From: Rugalucina vietnamica
Lineage: Eukaryota > Mollusca > Bivalvia > Lucinida > Lucinidae
Direction: 5' to 3'
Length of the DNA: 64,000 bases
NCBI GenBank assembly: GCA_964017185.1
Contig: OZ024875.1
Span: 32,931,456 to 32,995,455, forward strand
Shown: piece after piece, positions 21,101 to 29,694 of the stretch
How positions within the stretch are numbered: position 1 is the first letter of the stretch
Layout of the letters: each line of letters starts with the position of its first letter
Position numbers and translations under genes: made by a program
The notes under the pieces: generated by a model
What the model was told of the DNA's origin: nothing
The model's database searches: none
Seen by the model: only the letters and a program-made list of their open reading frames with translations

Positions 21101-23626
21101 CTTGCAGTGAGGAGTTCACAGTATATTCTCTAAAATTATTAAATGATTCTAAAACTTCAATGTCAATGCATGTAAGATCATATAAGTCTGATACAAACAG
21201 TGAAGAAATGATTTGTTACATTTGTTACATGTATGTTTAAGTCTTACCATGAATAGTTTTGCCCATAACTATTGCTTTTAATGACAGGCATTGTAAATAC
21301 CTCAAGTATTTGAAGGGTATAATAAACCTTGTGTGAAAACATTTCATGTTTGAGTGTCACAGTAGCACTGCTACAACTTTATTGACCTCCAAATTTATCC
21401 ACCAAATTTGGAGACACTACCAAGCAGAGTATGTCAGACATATAATTTATGTTCCTGACATAAAAAAGAACATATCAGTGAAAACTTGGGGCAATTTTTT
21501 TTCTATAGTGTGTCATTAAGTCTTTTTACATAAAACTAGACTTACGTGACTGCACAACTGTGTGATATTCTGGGACATGAAGAAGGATACATTTATCTGT
21601 ATCCCTGTGGACATTCTCCCAGTACCCTGGAACAAACGTACATATATAAAACATTATGAAAACTTGCCCATGCAATGAACAGAGATTTTTTTGAGCTTTA
21701 AAAATTGAAAATTTTCAGCTAAAAATGTTGATGTTTTTCTTATTTTTGCTCAAAACATAGATTGTGGATACATGTTAGAACCACCTCGCCGAGGCGGTTC
21801 TTAGGAGTACCCACAATCTATGTTTTGGAGCAAAAATAAGAAAAATATGTATACCCCTGCATAGCCCAGCTTTTCTATGTAAAAGTGGGGTATGAGGGGG
21901 TAAACATTTCACGGACTGTTTTCCTGATGACACTATTTACTGGGACCCCGGAAAAACATGCTAATTATAAAAATAATAAATGTAAATAATTTGATTTATC
22001 CTTTTTCCAAGCTTTTATACTGCATAGTCAATATTGAACTGCTAGGTTGCAGAGATCATTACCATCTCTTAATCTCAACCATTTCATTTTACATAATGTA
22101 GTGGGAAGCTTTTTAAACGTTTTTATTAATACTCAGCCAATTAGGGCAATTTCATATGTGAAGGCTGCACAAAAGTACTTTGTAAATTGTTTAAAACTTG
22201 AAAATGTTTCAGAAGTTATTTGCTTTATCCACAGGCGCTTGAAGTTATATTAGTGACCCAAATTTTACGGTAGTGTCTAAGGTCAATATATATATATTAC
22301 TACCACGTGCTTTGCGTGGTGCCCGGTAACGAGCATAAGTAAAAGCCATGTATTAACAGCACATGCGCGCGTGAATTGCAATATTAATGCATGGCTTTTT
22401 TAAATGTTTAATCTATACCGTACCTTTAGCCATTTCCGATATATAGGCTACAGATACGGTACCGTATCTCTAGCCGCCAGGCTAAAGATACGGTACCGTA
22501 TCCCTAGCCCACAGGCTAAAGATACGGTACCGTATCCCTAGCCACTGCCTAAACAAAAATGGTGTTTTTTGCAGAAATTTCTTCTCTGGATTTTCCCAAA
22601 AATGTTGTTTACACAAAATATTTAAAGTTGTTAACAATTTTAATCGAGTATTTGCCTGCAATTTTTTCACAATGTTAAAGTTTAATAAAACATACATGAA
22701 ATATACACAATTTTTAAAGCTCCTTGTAGCTACTATAGCTAAATCGAGCTCTATAGCTAAAGTTTGATTTGTCCTGAGCCTGTTGATTACACAATCTTTA
22801 GACTTTACAGTTATGAGGTAAGCCGAAATGATTTGCAATATGCTGTCAGAAGCATGCAAAACCATGTCCCCTTACTCTATAACATCAAAGCAAATTGTAA
22901 CTATCTATGAGTCCCCCCCCCCAAGGGGGGGGGGGGTGCTCCCTGAATGAAAAATTACCTTTCTCCCCAGCTCCTTAAAATGTTTTTCCTCAGCCCCCTG
23001 CTCCCTAAACCCCCCAAAAATTATGCTTTCTCTCCCAATCCCTGAAAATAAATGACCCTTCTCCCCAAATCCCTGAAAATAAATAGCCCTTCTCCTGACC
23101 GGTCCCGATAGCGTAATGGTTAGAGCGTTCGCTTCGGAAGCGGGAGGCGCGGGTTCTAATCCGGGCCGCGTCATACCAAAGACGTTAAAAATGGTACCAG
23201 TGGCTACCTTGCTTGGCGCTCAGCATTAATAAGGCAAGCACTGGCTTCTCTTCTCTCAAAAAGATAACTTCAATGATGGGAGCTCCATGTAATACTCTGT
23301 TTATGAGGTGTTTGGAGTACTTGGCAGATTCAGAATCCTCAAAGCCCCTGGGAGGGCCTCATCTGTTACTGCAAAGACGAGAGCTGATCCTAGAGCATAG
23401 GAACTATCTATGAGTCCCTAAAAACTAAACTATAATTCAGATTTCAGGAACCAACATTATCTTGGGGCACAGGACAGGTGAAATATCTGGAGACTGAGAC
23501 TGAGAGGGGAGGTGTTGATCACCCTGAAAAAAAATCTAAATTAAACTTACAATCAAAGGCGTAATCTGAATATTCACTACCATCCATAGCTATTAACACA
23601 TTTCTATGTGTGCTTTCAGCTGTCAT
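17303..23626 (-). CDS. Universal stress protein family gene USP-3 (4 exons, 163 aa)
   Basis: Exons on the minus strand: 23551-23626, 21546-21626, 17801-17907 and 17303-17530. Internal exons of 81 and 107 bp and the phase pattern equal those of USP-1 and USP-2; the sum is 164 codons with the stop. The N-terminus has NVLIAMDGSEYSDYAFD; exon 2 has ILLHVPEYHTVVQS; the last exon has VTGTRGMG then FLGSISDYIIHH, the ATP-type USP signature, then VPVLVTRHKDHH and a His-rich end (HHVQHGHHGH). The 6.3-kb span comes from large introns loaded with MITEs; a hairpin MITE lies about 25 bases upstream of the exon 2 acceptor. Function by family only: nucleotide-binding stress protein. Confidence 0.88.
18127..18159. 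repeat. (CT)n microsatellite in USP-3 intron 2
   Basis: About fifteen uninterrupted CT units occur in the second intron of USP-3. It is simple sequence and the open frame across it is meaningless. Confidence 0.9.
18471..18699. mobile_element. Palindromic GAGCC MITE, reverse orientation, ATTT duplication
   Basis: The inner order of blocks is reversed relative to the copies at 10.7-15.7 kb: the GACTGTACAGCCTGGTTTGT and TCGGACCTGGTCGGAAAC blocks are on the right. Flanks are ATTT at 18467-18470 and 18700-18703. Confidence 0.82.
19048..19156. repeat. Nested double foldback with CGATATTGAG arms
   Basis: The word ATTCGATATTGAG occurs at both ends in direct orientation and once inverted in the middle (CTCAATATCGAAT). 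The left half is a hairpin closed by AAAGGCA/TGCCTTT; the right half is a hairpin closed by GGGCGGCGAT/ATCGCCGCCC. The middle arm can pair with either side. It is inside USP-3 intron 2. No open frame of interest is present. Confidence 0.75.
19726..19942. mobile_element. Palindromic GAGCC MITE with ATTT duplication
   Basis: Begins GAGCCGCCACAAGC and ends TTTTCTCATGAGGCGGCTC, flanked by ATTT at 19722-19725 and 19943-19946. It lies in reverse block order, like the copy at 18471-18699. Confidence 0.82.
20233..20487. mobile_element. Palindromic GAGCC MITE with ATAT duplication
   Basis: Flanks are ATAT at 20229-20232 and 20488-20491. The centre has the word CAGCTGTGCAGT repeated and inverted, extending the hairpin. 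Reading across the palindrome gives similar spurious peptides on both strands. Confidence 0.8.
20546..20782. mobile_element. Palindromic GAGCC MITE, termini slightly eroded
   Basis: The left end reads AAGCCACGACACGAGAAAAC (first base changed) and the right end GTTTTCTCACGATGTTGCTC. The interior is close to the copy at 10747-10981. Flanks do not match, so the target duplication is lost or the edges have moved. Confidence 0.78.
21652..21929. mobile_element. Hairpin MITE (GCCGAGGC family) beside the USP-3 exon 2 acceptor
   Basis: Left end CATTATGAAAACTTGCCCAT, right end ACTGTTTTCCTGATG, an imperfect terminal inverted repeat. The core hairpin around 21785 reads ACCACCTCGCCGAGGCGGTT and extends outward into CATAGATTGTGG / CCACAATCTATG. 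On the minus strand it lies in intron 1 of USP-3 and ends about 25 bases before the start of exon 2. Confidence 0.8.
22446..22543. repeat. Three tandem 30-bp palindromes with GATACGGTACCGTATC core
   Basis: Units lie at 22446-22475, 22480-22509 and 22514-22543, a period of 34. Each reads GGCTA..GATACGGTACCGTATC..TAGCC and is its own reverse complement except for one or two bases. They are in intron 1 of USP-3. No coding role is possible; palindromic spacing suggests a dimer binding site or a satellite seed, but this is inference. Confidence 0.85.
22899..23418. mobile_element. Composite SINE-bearing insertion with 17-bp target duplication
   Basis: AACTATCTATGAGTCCC occurs at both boundaries (22899-22915 and 23402-23418), a long direct repeat typical of target-primed retroposition. 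Inside are a C/G homopolymer hairpin (22911-22935), a CT-rich array with CCCTGAAAATAAAT units (to about 23096), a tRNA-like head and a 3' portion of about 170 bases. It lies in intron 1 of USP-3. Whether it is one element or a nest cannot be decided by reading. Confidence 0.6.
23101..23232 (+). repeat. tRNA-derived SINE head
   Basis: A-box like TAGCGTAATGGTTAGAGC and B-box like GGTTCTAATCC (consensus GGTTCGANTCC) are about 35 bases apart, as in tRNA genes. The following CATACCAAAGACGTTAAAAA block also occurs in the repeat at 55.7 kb (CATACCAAAGGCGTTAAACA), which shows a family and argues against a functional tRNA gene. The acceptor stem does not close well. Confidence 0.7.
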
Positions 23627-24060
23627 CGTGATTCCTTTAAGATATTCAAGTTAATTCAACAAATATTTAACCAACTGCTCCTGTTTACTGTTCAGTGTCA
23701 AAGTGTACAAATGTGTATGTTGACACCGGTTACATTCATTTTACGAATCAAGTACTATTTAACGAAACGAAATTCTTTCTCCGAGTATTGTCATTTCGTT
23801 CCTCGGTTATGTCAGTCAATATTATAGCTCACCTGAGCCGGACTCACTAAGTGAGCATATACGGCTTGTATGTGAGCTTATGAGATTGGACTTGAGCCGC
23901 TGTTTTCATGATACGAATATCTATCTATCTCCAGCCCTCGCGGACATTCTGGGCAGATGCGCTGTCGAAAAGAAAAAAAGAAATACATGTTAAAAGCATT
24001 CACCAAGACGGATAAAAGATGATAGGTTAAATGATAGGTTAAAATAGTTAATACGAATTT
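23627..24060. other. 5' flank of USP-3, no gene seen
   Basis: The stretch upstream of the USP-3 start codon has no recognisable frame; the ORF at 23606-23827 is AT-driven. A decayed LINE begins to the right. Confidence 0.4.
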
Positions 24061-24099
24061 AAAATCGGGTCAAAAACAACTATTTCTGGGTTTACGACC

Positions 24100-24690
24100 T
24101 TTGCGGATGTAACAGCTTACTAACTGCGACCTTGAAGGACTATGCAACATCTGCAGGGAGGGCATTCCACTTGACAATAGTCAGTGGAAAGAAGGAGTAT
24201 AAAAATATTAGTAGTTCGTACTTGTTTGAATGGCAGTATCTGGGGATTCTATTGAAAAGGTTCAATGTAGTCAGGAAGGGGTACAGCAACCAGCTAGACC
24301 ATGCACTATTTGAAAAACAGACATAGACGGGCATCTGCCCGTCGTAACAAGCGTTCTCCATCCGAGTTTGTCTACGGTAGCAGTAGTGCTTGACAGGTAG
24401 ACGAAATTGCTAGTGGTCCAGCGTGCTGCCCTGTGTTGAACTTTTCCAGCTGGAGTCTTTTTTTCTTGAGTATTGGGGTCCCAAATGGGGGCGGCGTACT
24501 CCAGCTGGTGGCGAATCAGTTTTGCTGTAGGCAGTCTCATATCTCCCAGACTACAAGGTCTTACGTAGTCGACGTCCTTCCAGGCCCTAAGACCTATGTA
24601 GTCGCATTCTGGTTCATTCTCCGTTGAATTCTTTCGCCCGGCGTGTAGACTAGTTGGCATATTGCAATGAAATTTGACTTGAAGCATCAG
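24100..24690 (-). pseudogene. LINE relic, C-terminal reverse transcriptase region
   Basis: The minus-strand frame gives LIRHQLEYAAPIWDPNTQ, then KVQHRAARWTTSNF and LGWRTL, the usual region just after the RT domain of CR1/jockey-like LINEs. A second frame continues with YSFFPLTIVKWNALPADV. The two frames show a frameshift, and upstream RT is missing, so it is a 5'-truncated dead copy. Confidence 0.75.
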
Positions 24691-24869
24691 TGGGATTAGG
24701 GATTGCCTGCATTAGGCTTTGGAGCAGATTGAATTAGAACTCTGGTTTCCATGACAACAAATACATATAGCTCAAATAGAATGCTGTGGCAACTCTAGCG
24801 GCTTCATTTTTTATTGGACCCTCTTCATTCTTGACGTTACGCTAGTGGGATTCCAACTCATTACTTACT

Positions 24870-25590
24870 CACTCGATCAGTAGTTTTGATTCATCAGGAT
24901 GTTAATCATGATTTATTTGTTTGTTCTTGATGATTCATTGACTAGTTAGAGATTCACCACGAGGACCGAAGAATAAACTAAATGTTATGAACCACTGCAG
25001 AAGCTGAGGGTGAGGTTAGGCGCCTGTAAAACCGGTTTAAGGCCGCCAGTAACTTTGTGTTACTGATCGTTCCAAGGCGATACTTCTGCGGTGGTTCTTC
25101 TTGTTTTATGTCTGGTGTTTAAAAAAAAATGTGCTGTTGGCGCCTTATGTGTGTTTTCATAGTTTTAGTTAAGTTAACTTGAGTGGGCACCTATTGGGAA
25201 AATAGCTGCTCATTCGGCTTACGATACGTTTCATGGTATAAGTACCTGATTGTTAGTTTGGTTTTTTCCCACCTCGGTTTTTGGAGTGGGAATCTTTTTC
25301 TGATTGCGCCTTTTCCTGATCTTTGCCTTCTTGTACATTCTTTGTCATAAAACCTGAGAACAGTCATAGCAAGAGAGGTCGGATCCCACATGCTCGGAGG
25401 CCGCTCCATGTCGCTTCAGAAAACGTTTAGGCAAACCTCCCAACACAAACATAAATCTTTGTTTGGCACCAGAAGTTCTGTCACAAACAAACTCAATTAT
25501 CAAAAGGTACAAGTAGGCAAAGATCAGGAAAAGGCGCAATCAGAAAAAGACTCCACTCCAAAAACCGAGGTGGGAAAAAACTAAATTAAA
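24870..25590. repeat. Dispersed repeat with large foldback (ACCGAGGTGGGAAA family)
   Basis: Positions 25241-25335 (GTACCTGATTGTTAG...CCACCTCGGTTTTTGGAGTG... GATCTTTGCC) are reverse-complementary to 25507-25587, so the segment folds back with arms of about 80-90 bases and a loop of about 170. The left part (24880-25100) shares ATTCATTGACTA, GATTCACCACGAGGACCGA and CGTTCCAAGGCGATACTTCT with 29.2 and 38.2-38.35 kb. No coding capacity. Confidence 0.65.
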
Positions 25591-25599
25591 GACAGATGT

Positions 25600-26390
25600 A
25601 CGTAATTGAAGGCGCTCAAAGGAACGTGCGTATCTAAGGGTCGAAACGTCATTTTTACGCCGCATTCGTAACGTCAGTTTTCGCTCGAAACGTCATTTCT
25701 AGCGTCAGTTTACGTTCGGAATACGAAACTATATCCATACAATTATGCAGAGGACTTCAGAAATGTAAAAAAAGTTTGATATGTTCTCATAATATAGATT
25801 GTGGACATGTTATCCCGAAGAAAACAACATTTCCGAGACAGTTAGCAATATTGAATACTAAACAAACAGTGTCGGAAATTTTGGCGCAAAATCGACGTCG
25901 CGCGTAAAATGTACTGAATTCAGCAACCACTACCTCTCTTCGCACGCCTATAGCAGGAAAACGAATCCCGTAACTAAGGACTTTCTCGTTATCTATATGT
26001 AGTTCAGGAATTTATCTAATACATACCAGTTTTTTAAAAAATCCTACCGTGGATTTTTTGAAATATATCAAGAAAATTAGCAAAAAGGGGGTCTAAAAAT
26101 CGCATTTTACGTTGACGTCAATGAATTTTCGCTCTCAAATTTGACGATTTTGAAGGCCGATATCTCGAAAACAAGCTCGGAACGGTATCGATTTCTTTTC
26201 ATTTTCGTATGTAGGACATCAAAATACAAATAAAAAAATTCTACCGTGAGGTCAATTACGTACATCTGGCTTTAACAATACAAACTGATTGCATGCAATC
26301 CCTGAGGATTGAAAAAATAAGAGCATTAAATGGATGTACGAGTAGACTTTTAAGGGCCGCCACACGGCACAACCACAAGAACTCTGATAT
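25600..26390. other. Intergenic DNA rich in ACGTCA words, no gene
   Basis: Between 25620 and 25740 AACGTCA or close forms occur repeatedly (AACGTCATTTTTACG, GTAACGTCAGTTT, AAACGTCATTTC, GCGTCAGTTTACG). The rest has no recognisable frame. Similar ACGTCA-rich stretches appear near 38.7, 47.8-48.4 and 53.5-54.4 kb. Confidence 0.4.
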
Positions 26391-26605
26391 AAAGATGTAC
26401 ATGTAGGCAAAGGTCAGGAAACGGCGTCGATGTGAGAGTTTGGATTTATGGAAAATTCCATATATAGATATAGAGATATTACGAACCCAAGCTTCACAGA
26501 CACAAACCTCCAAAAAGAAAAGTGTGATAGTACCCAGGCGGAGACATAAGCTTGCATCATATGTTTACTTCAAAATAAAGGACATAAATTCCCCTTGATT
26601 TTTTT
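26385..26605. repeat. Dispersed segment shared with 33140-33335
   Basis: Both copies contain GAGAGTTTGGATTTATGG, TATAGATATAGAGATAT, CACAGACCTCC-like text and AAGCTTGCATCATATGTTTA, in the same order. It is a repeated non-coding block. Confidence 0.6.
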
Positions 26606-26608
26606 TAT

Positions 26609-26766
26609 AGGAATGAATTTTATTTTTGTTGATTTTATCGATGTGTAAACTCAGGCGAATCACTCACAAAATAAATAAAGCCCGAAGGGCTTTATGAAAA
26701 AGTTTGTGAGTGATTCGCCTGAGTTTACACATCGATAAAATCAACAAAAATAATAATTCATTCCTT
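26609..26766. mobile_element. Near-perfect foldback element (about 60-bp arms)
   Basis: The left arm 26610-26670 (AGGAATGAATTTTATTTTTG... GGCGAATCACTCACAAA) is nearly the exact reverse complement of 26703-26765. The loop contains a second small palindrome, ATAAAGCCCGAAGGGCTTTAT. Arms match almost base for base, so the insertion is young or the structure is maintained by copying. No open frame. Confidence 0.8.
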
Positions 26767-27399
26767 ATAATTCCAACTTTGTCCCATTACACTGCATTTG
26801 TCTACATTGATTTAAATTTTTATAGCCAGCGGAAGGAAAATAGAGCAAAACGGAGAGCAAAACGGATCCACGACTCGTTATGAGGCAGCCATCTTGAAAA
26901 TTTCCAAAGCATAAAACTCACTTCTCGCAATAAATAGAAGCTATAACTGGCTTGCTTTAGGGGGAGCTTTGAAACAGCTCCCCTTCATTCAAAATTGTGC
27001 TTTTGGGAGAAAATATCGCCGTCTGGACCCATAGAAAGACGTGTCGATTTTGAACTGGAGCTCGGAATATTAGAAATTCAAACATCAAATTTCAACACAC
27101 AACAGGAAGATTAAAACACTTACCGTACGATGTTCTGTTAAAAGAAAAAGTGTCCATGTTAATTAAAATTCCAAATATTTATTTCGACGCCTTCAAAACG
27201 CGTTCATCTATTGTTTTTATGACGTTTAGATTTGATGACGTCAACGATTTTGAGAAGAAACGTCACGTTATCACGTAACGTCGCGCCGTTTTTAGGTGAA
27301 AACTGAGTATTCTTACGCATTGCTTTTATCGAAGTATAAAGTCTTCCGAACAACCAATCAGAATGCAGGAAATAAGTAAAGTTGGAATTATTTAAAAAT

Positions 27400-27880
27400 A
27401 AGTTCCCCCATAACATATAAAATATTAAATTTGTTGCAAAAATTGACGCAAACCAAATTTATGCATTTGATATCTTTCTCTCGCCTGTTTTATAGCCCTT
27501 CATATGTAATCATTCACAATTTATGCCTTCAAGTACTGCATGACTGATTTATGCTTTCAAGTACTGCATGACTGAACGAGACTTTATCTTCTTCCTTTTT
27601 TCGAAATTGAGCAAGCCAACGCGATCAAGATACTGATAACTAAACGCTCATTGAAGACAAGGAGAGGCACGGATATTTCGAGGTTTCATTTCTCCAGAAC
27701 ATTTGCTACTCGCACCCGAAATAAATGGGCGACCCTTGAAACCAGGTATTTACCTCTACCGAAGGTAATGAAATTTGAAAAAAAAAGTGGTCTATCAAGG
27801 GCGCTGTTCCGCTCTACAATTGTGCGATCACAGAGTTTCTTAAAACGCGGTCTACAACATCTGACGTAATCGGAATGTAA
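27400..27880. repeat. Dispersed duplication shared with 33340-33800
   Basis: Both segments carry AAGTTCCCCCATAAC, ATTGACGCAAACCAAAT, CTGAACGAGACTTTATC, AAGATACTGATAACTAAACG and GGAGAGGCACGGATATTT in the same order. The copy at 33.3 kb has a long T tract where this copy has TTCTTCCTTTTTTC. They lie either side of TLR-A. No conserved reading frame. Confidence 0.7.
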
Positions 27881-28039
27881 CACTTTGGGCCTCGCTACAA
27901 GATAACTTGTCTTGGAACCAAACACGCAATCAAGAAACTCGAAAAATCAGTCTCCAGAAAAAGAAAATATATAATAGAATGCAAAAAGTATGTTTATTTC
28001 TGTTTCGCGGAAAGCGTTTTCAAGGCGCGACAATCCAAT

Positions 28040-28426
28040 TTGATATTACATATATTTAAACTTCCTCGTATCTATCACGCGGGCATCACGGTGGAAAACC
28101 CACTGTTCTTATCCGGCTTTAAATAGAATAAAAAGAAGCTTAGTCACTCCAAATGCGTCAAATTTTTATAACGAACTTCAAAAAATGAATGCCATCTCAG
28201 TAGCAAACAACAATAAATGTTTGTGTGCGTACTGATATGCTATCGGGGGCAATTTTGATTGTGATAGTATAGGTATGTAGACAAAGCAGGATGACGCATC
28301 CGGTCGTTAAAAATTGGGTAACTGATATGATTTCTTATTCTTGAATTTATTTTTAATAAGTAAATGATTCCAAATCATAAGAATATTTGATTAAAAGCAG
28401 TGTATTCAGTAACACAAATTCAAAGG
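28040..28426. repeat. Distal 5' flank of TLR-A, duplicated upstream of TLR-B
   Basis: AAACTTCCTCGTATCTATCA and the following GTGGAAAAC text recur at 35388-35430, and CACTCCAAATGCGTCAA recurs at 36570-36590. With the downstream block this shows that the flank was copied together with the receptor gene. Confidence 0.6.
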
Positions 28427-28692
28427 CATTATGAAAACTTGACCATGCAATATACAGAGATTTTTATAGCTATAAAAATGAAAATTTTCAGCTGAAATGT
28501 TTTTGATTTTTTTTTCTTCTTATTTTTGCTCAAAACATAGATTGTGAGTACACGTTAAAACCGCCTAGGCGGTTCTAACGAGTACCCACAATCTATGTTT
28601 TGGAGCAAAAATAAGAAAAATAGGTATCCAGTTTTACTATATAAAAGTGGTGTATAATGGGGTATTTATTTCACGGACATGTTTGCCTGATG
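28427..28692. mobile_element. Hairpin MITE (GCCGAGGC family), shortened centre
   Basis: Left end CATTATGAAAACTTGACCAT, right end ACATGTTTGCCTGATG. The core has CATAGATTGTGAGTAC and its mirror, with a shorter central AACCGCCTAGGCGGTT. It lies upstream of TLR-A; the paralogous flank of TLR-B carries two copies. Confidence 0.78.
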
Positions 28693-28769
28693 AGAGTGGT
28701 GCGTCACCAATGCCCGTACATTGATATATTGTTTCATATACAGCATAACAAATGCAGAAACATTGAAAT

Positions 28770-29500
28770 AAGGAGTATTTTATGACAGAAAAACGAACTG
28801 AATGTGCTTCAACATGTGTTTTATTTAAACGGGTATCAGAAACAATCCCAAATTTCTTAAATGTTATGCGACAGTCTGCATGCTTAGTTTTTGACCCGAC
28901 CATGCTGATTACTATGCTTCCTTCTTTAATTACACGCCGGTTGACGCCTTCTTTAATTGCACGCACGTCGGGCGTCAGACTCTATGATGACCCCGACTTA
29001 AAGCTTTTTATTTTATTTGATTGGAACCAGAGCTTATTGACTGTTGCTTGGCACGTATGGGTTCAACTGGTGTTTTACTTTTGCTCCAGATTGTCAGTTA
29101 TGTTGTTTTGCTTCTCAGGTATATCCAGTTGCCGGGCAGCATATTGTATCTGTGTGTTCTAGTTTTTTATTCATAGTGGTGTTAATTTCAATTTATTTGT
29201 CTGTCCGTGATGCTTCATTGACTATTAATTCACCACGCGGTCCGAACAACGATGGTGAGGTTAGGCGATACGTCTGTTGTGGTACTCATTTTTTTATGTT
29301 TGGCGTTGGTTTTTTCTGCTGTTTGCGTCTTATGTACGTTTTCATACATGTATATTTCATCAAGCTGTTCTCTCGGCTTACGATGTGTTCCCTTTGTGTT
29401 AGTACCTGATTGTCAATTTAGTTTTTTTCCCACCTTGTTTTTTGGAGTGGGAATATTAATTTCTCTCTGATTGCGCCATTTCCTGATCATTGCTTCATTT
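28770..29500. repeat. Proximal 5' flank of TLR-A, duplicated (no separate gene)
   Basis: The block has GGTATCAGAAACAATCCCAAATTTCTTAAAT, GCGACAGTCTGCATGCTTAG and CGCACGTCGGGCGTCAGACTC-like text that recurs with changes at 37060-37250. Frames of 72-126 codons cross it but are not conserved in the second copy, so I treat them as chance. The right end is another copy of the ACCGAGGTGGGAAA-type repeat (29380-29480, minus orientation). Confidence 0.55.
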
Positions 29501-29619
29501 TACCTTTCTGTAATATAGCTGTTGGAAAATTTAATACTCCTCCATGAAAGAGATTATAACGTGTACCTCGTTTAGCTTTCATTAGCTGTGATTTCAACTT
29601 ATTTCAAATTCTCTTTCAG

Positions 29620-29694
29620 GAAACAAATAAACCTTGCACAGCGATTAAAATCATAGCGTCCATCATAAAAAGAAAGTTTACAACGTAAGACAGA
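29620..29694 (+). promoter_or_regulatory. 5'UTR splice acceptor and leader of TLR-A
   Basis: A pyrimidine-rich acceptor TTCAAATTCTCTTTCAG ends at 29619, 75 bases before the TLR-A ATG. The equivalent TLR-B sequence is TTTTAAATCATCTTTCAG ending at 41697, also 75 bases before its ATG. Conservation of position suggests a 5' untranslated exon upstream and an intron that ends here. The upstream exon was not found. Confidence 0.5.

Noticed and set aside
23101..23175. Possible functional tRNA gene
   Set aside because: A- and B-boxes are present but the acceptor stem does not pair, and the downstream sequence matches other SINE copies.
28782..29470. Overlapping plus-strand frames of 72-126 codons upstream of TLR-A
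   Set aside because: They have hydrophobic, Cys/Phe-rich translations without start-context or splice support, and the duplicated copy at 37.0-38.6 kb does not keep them open.
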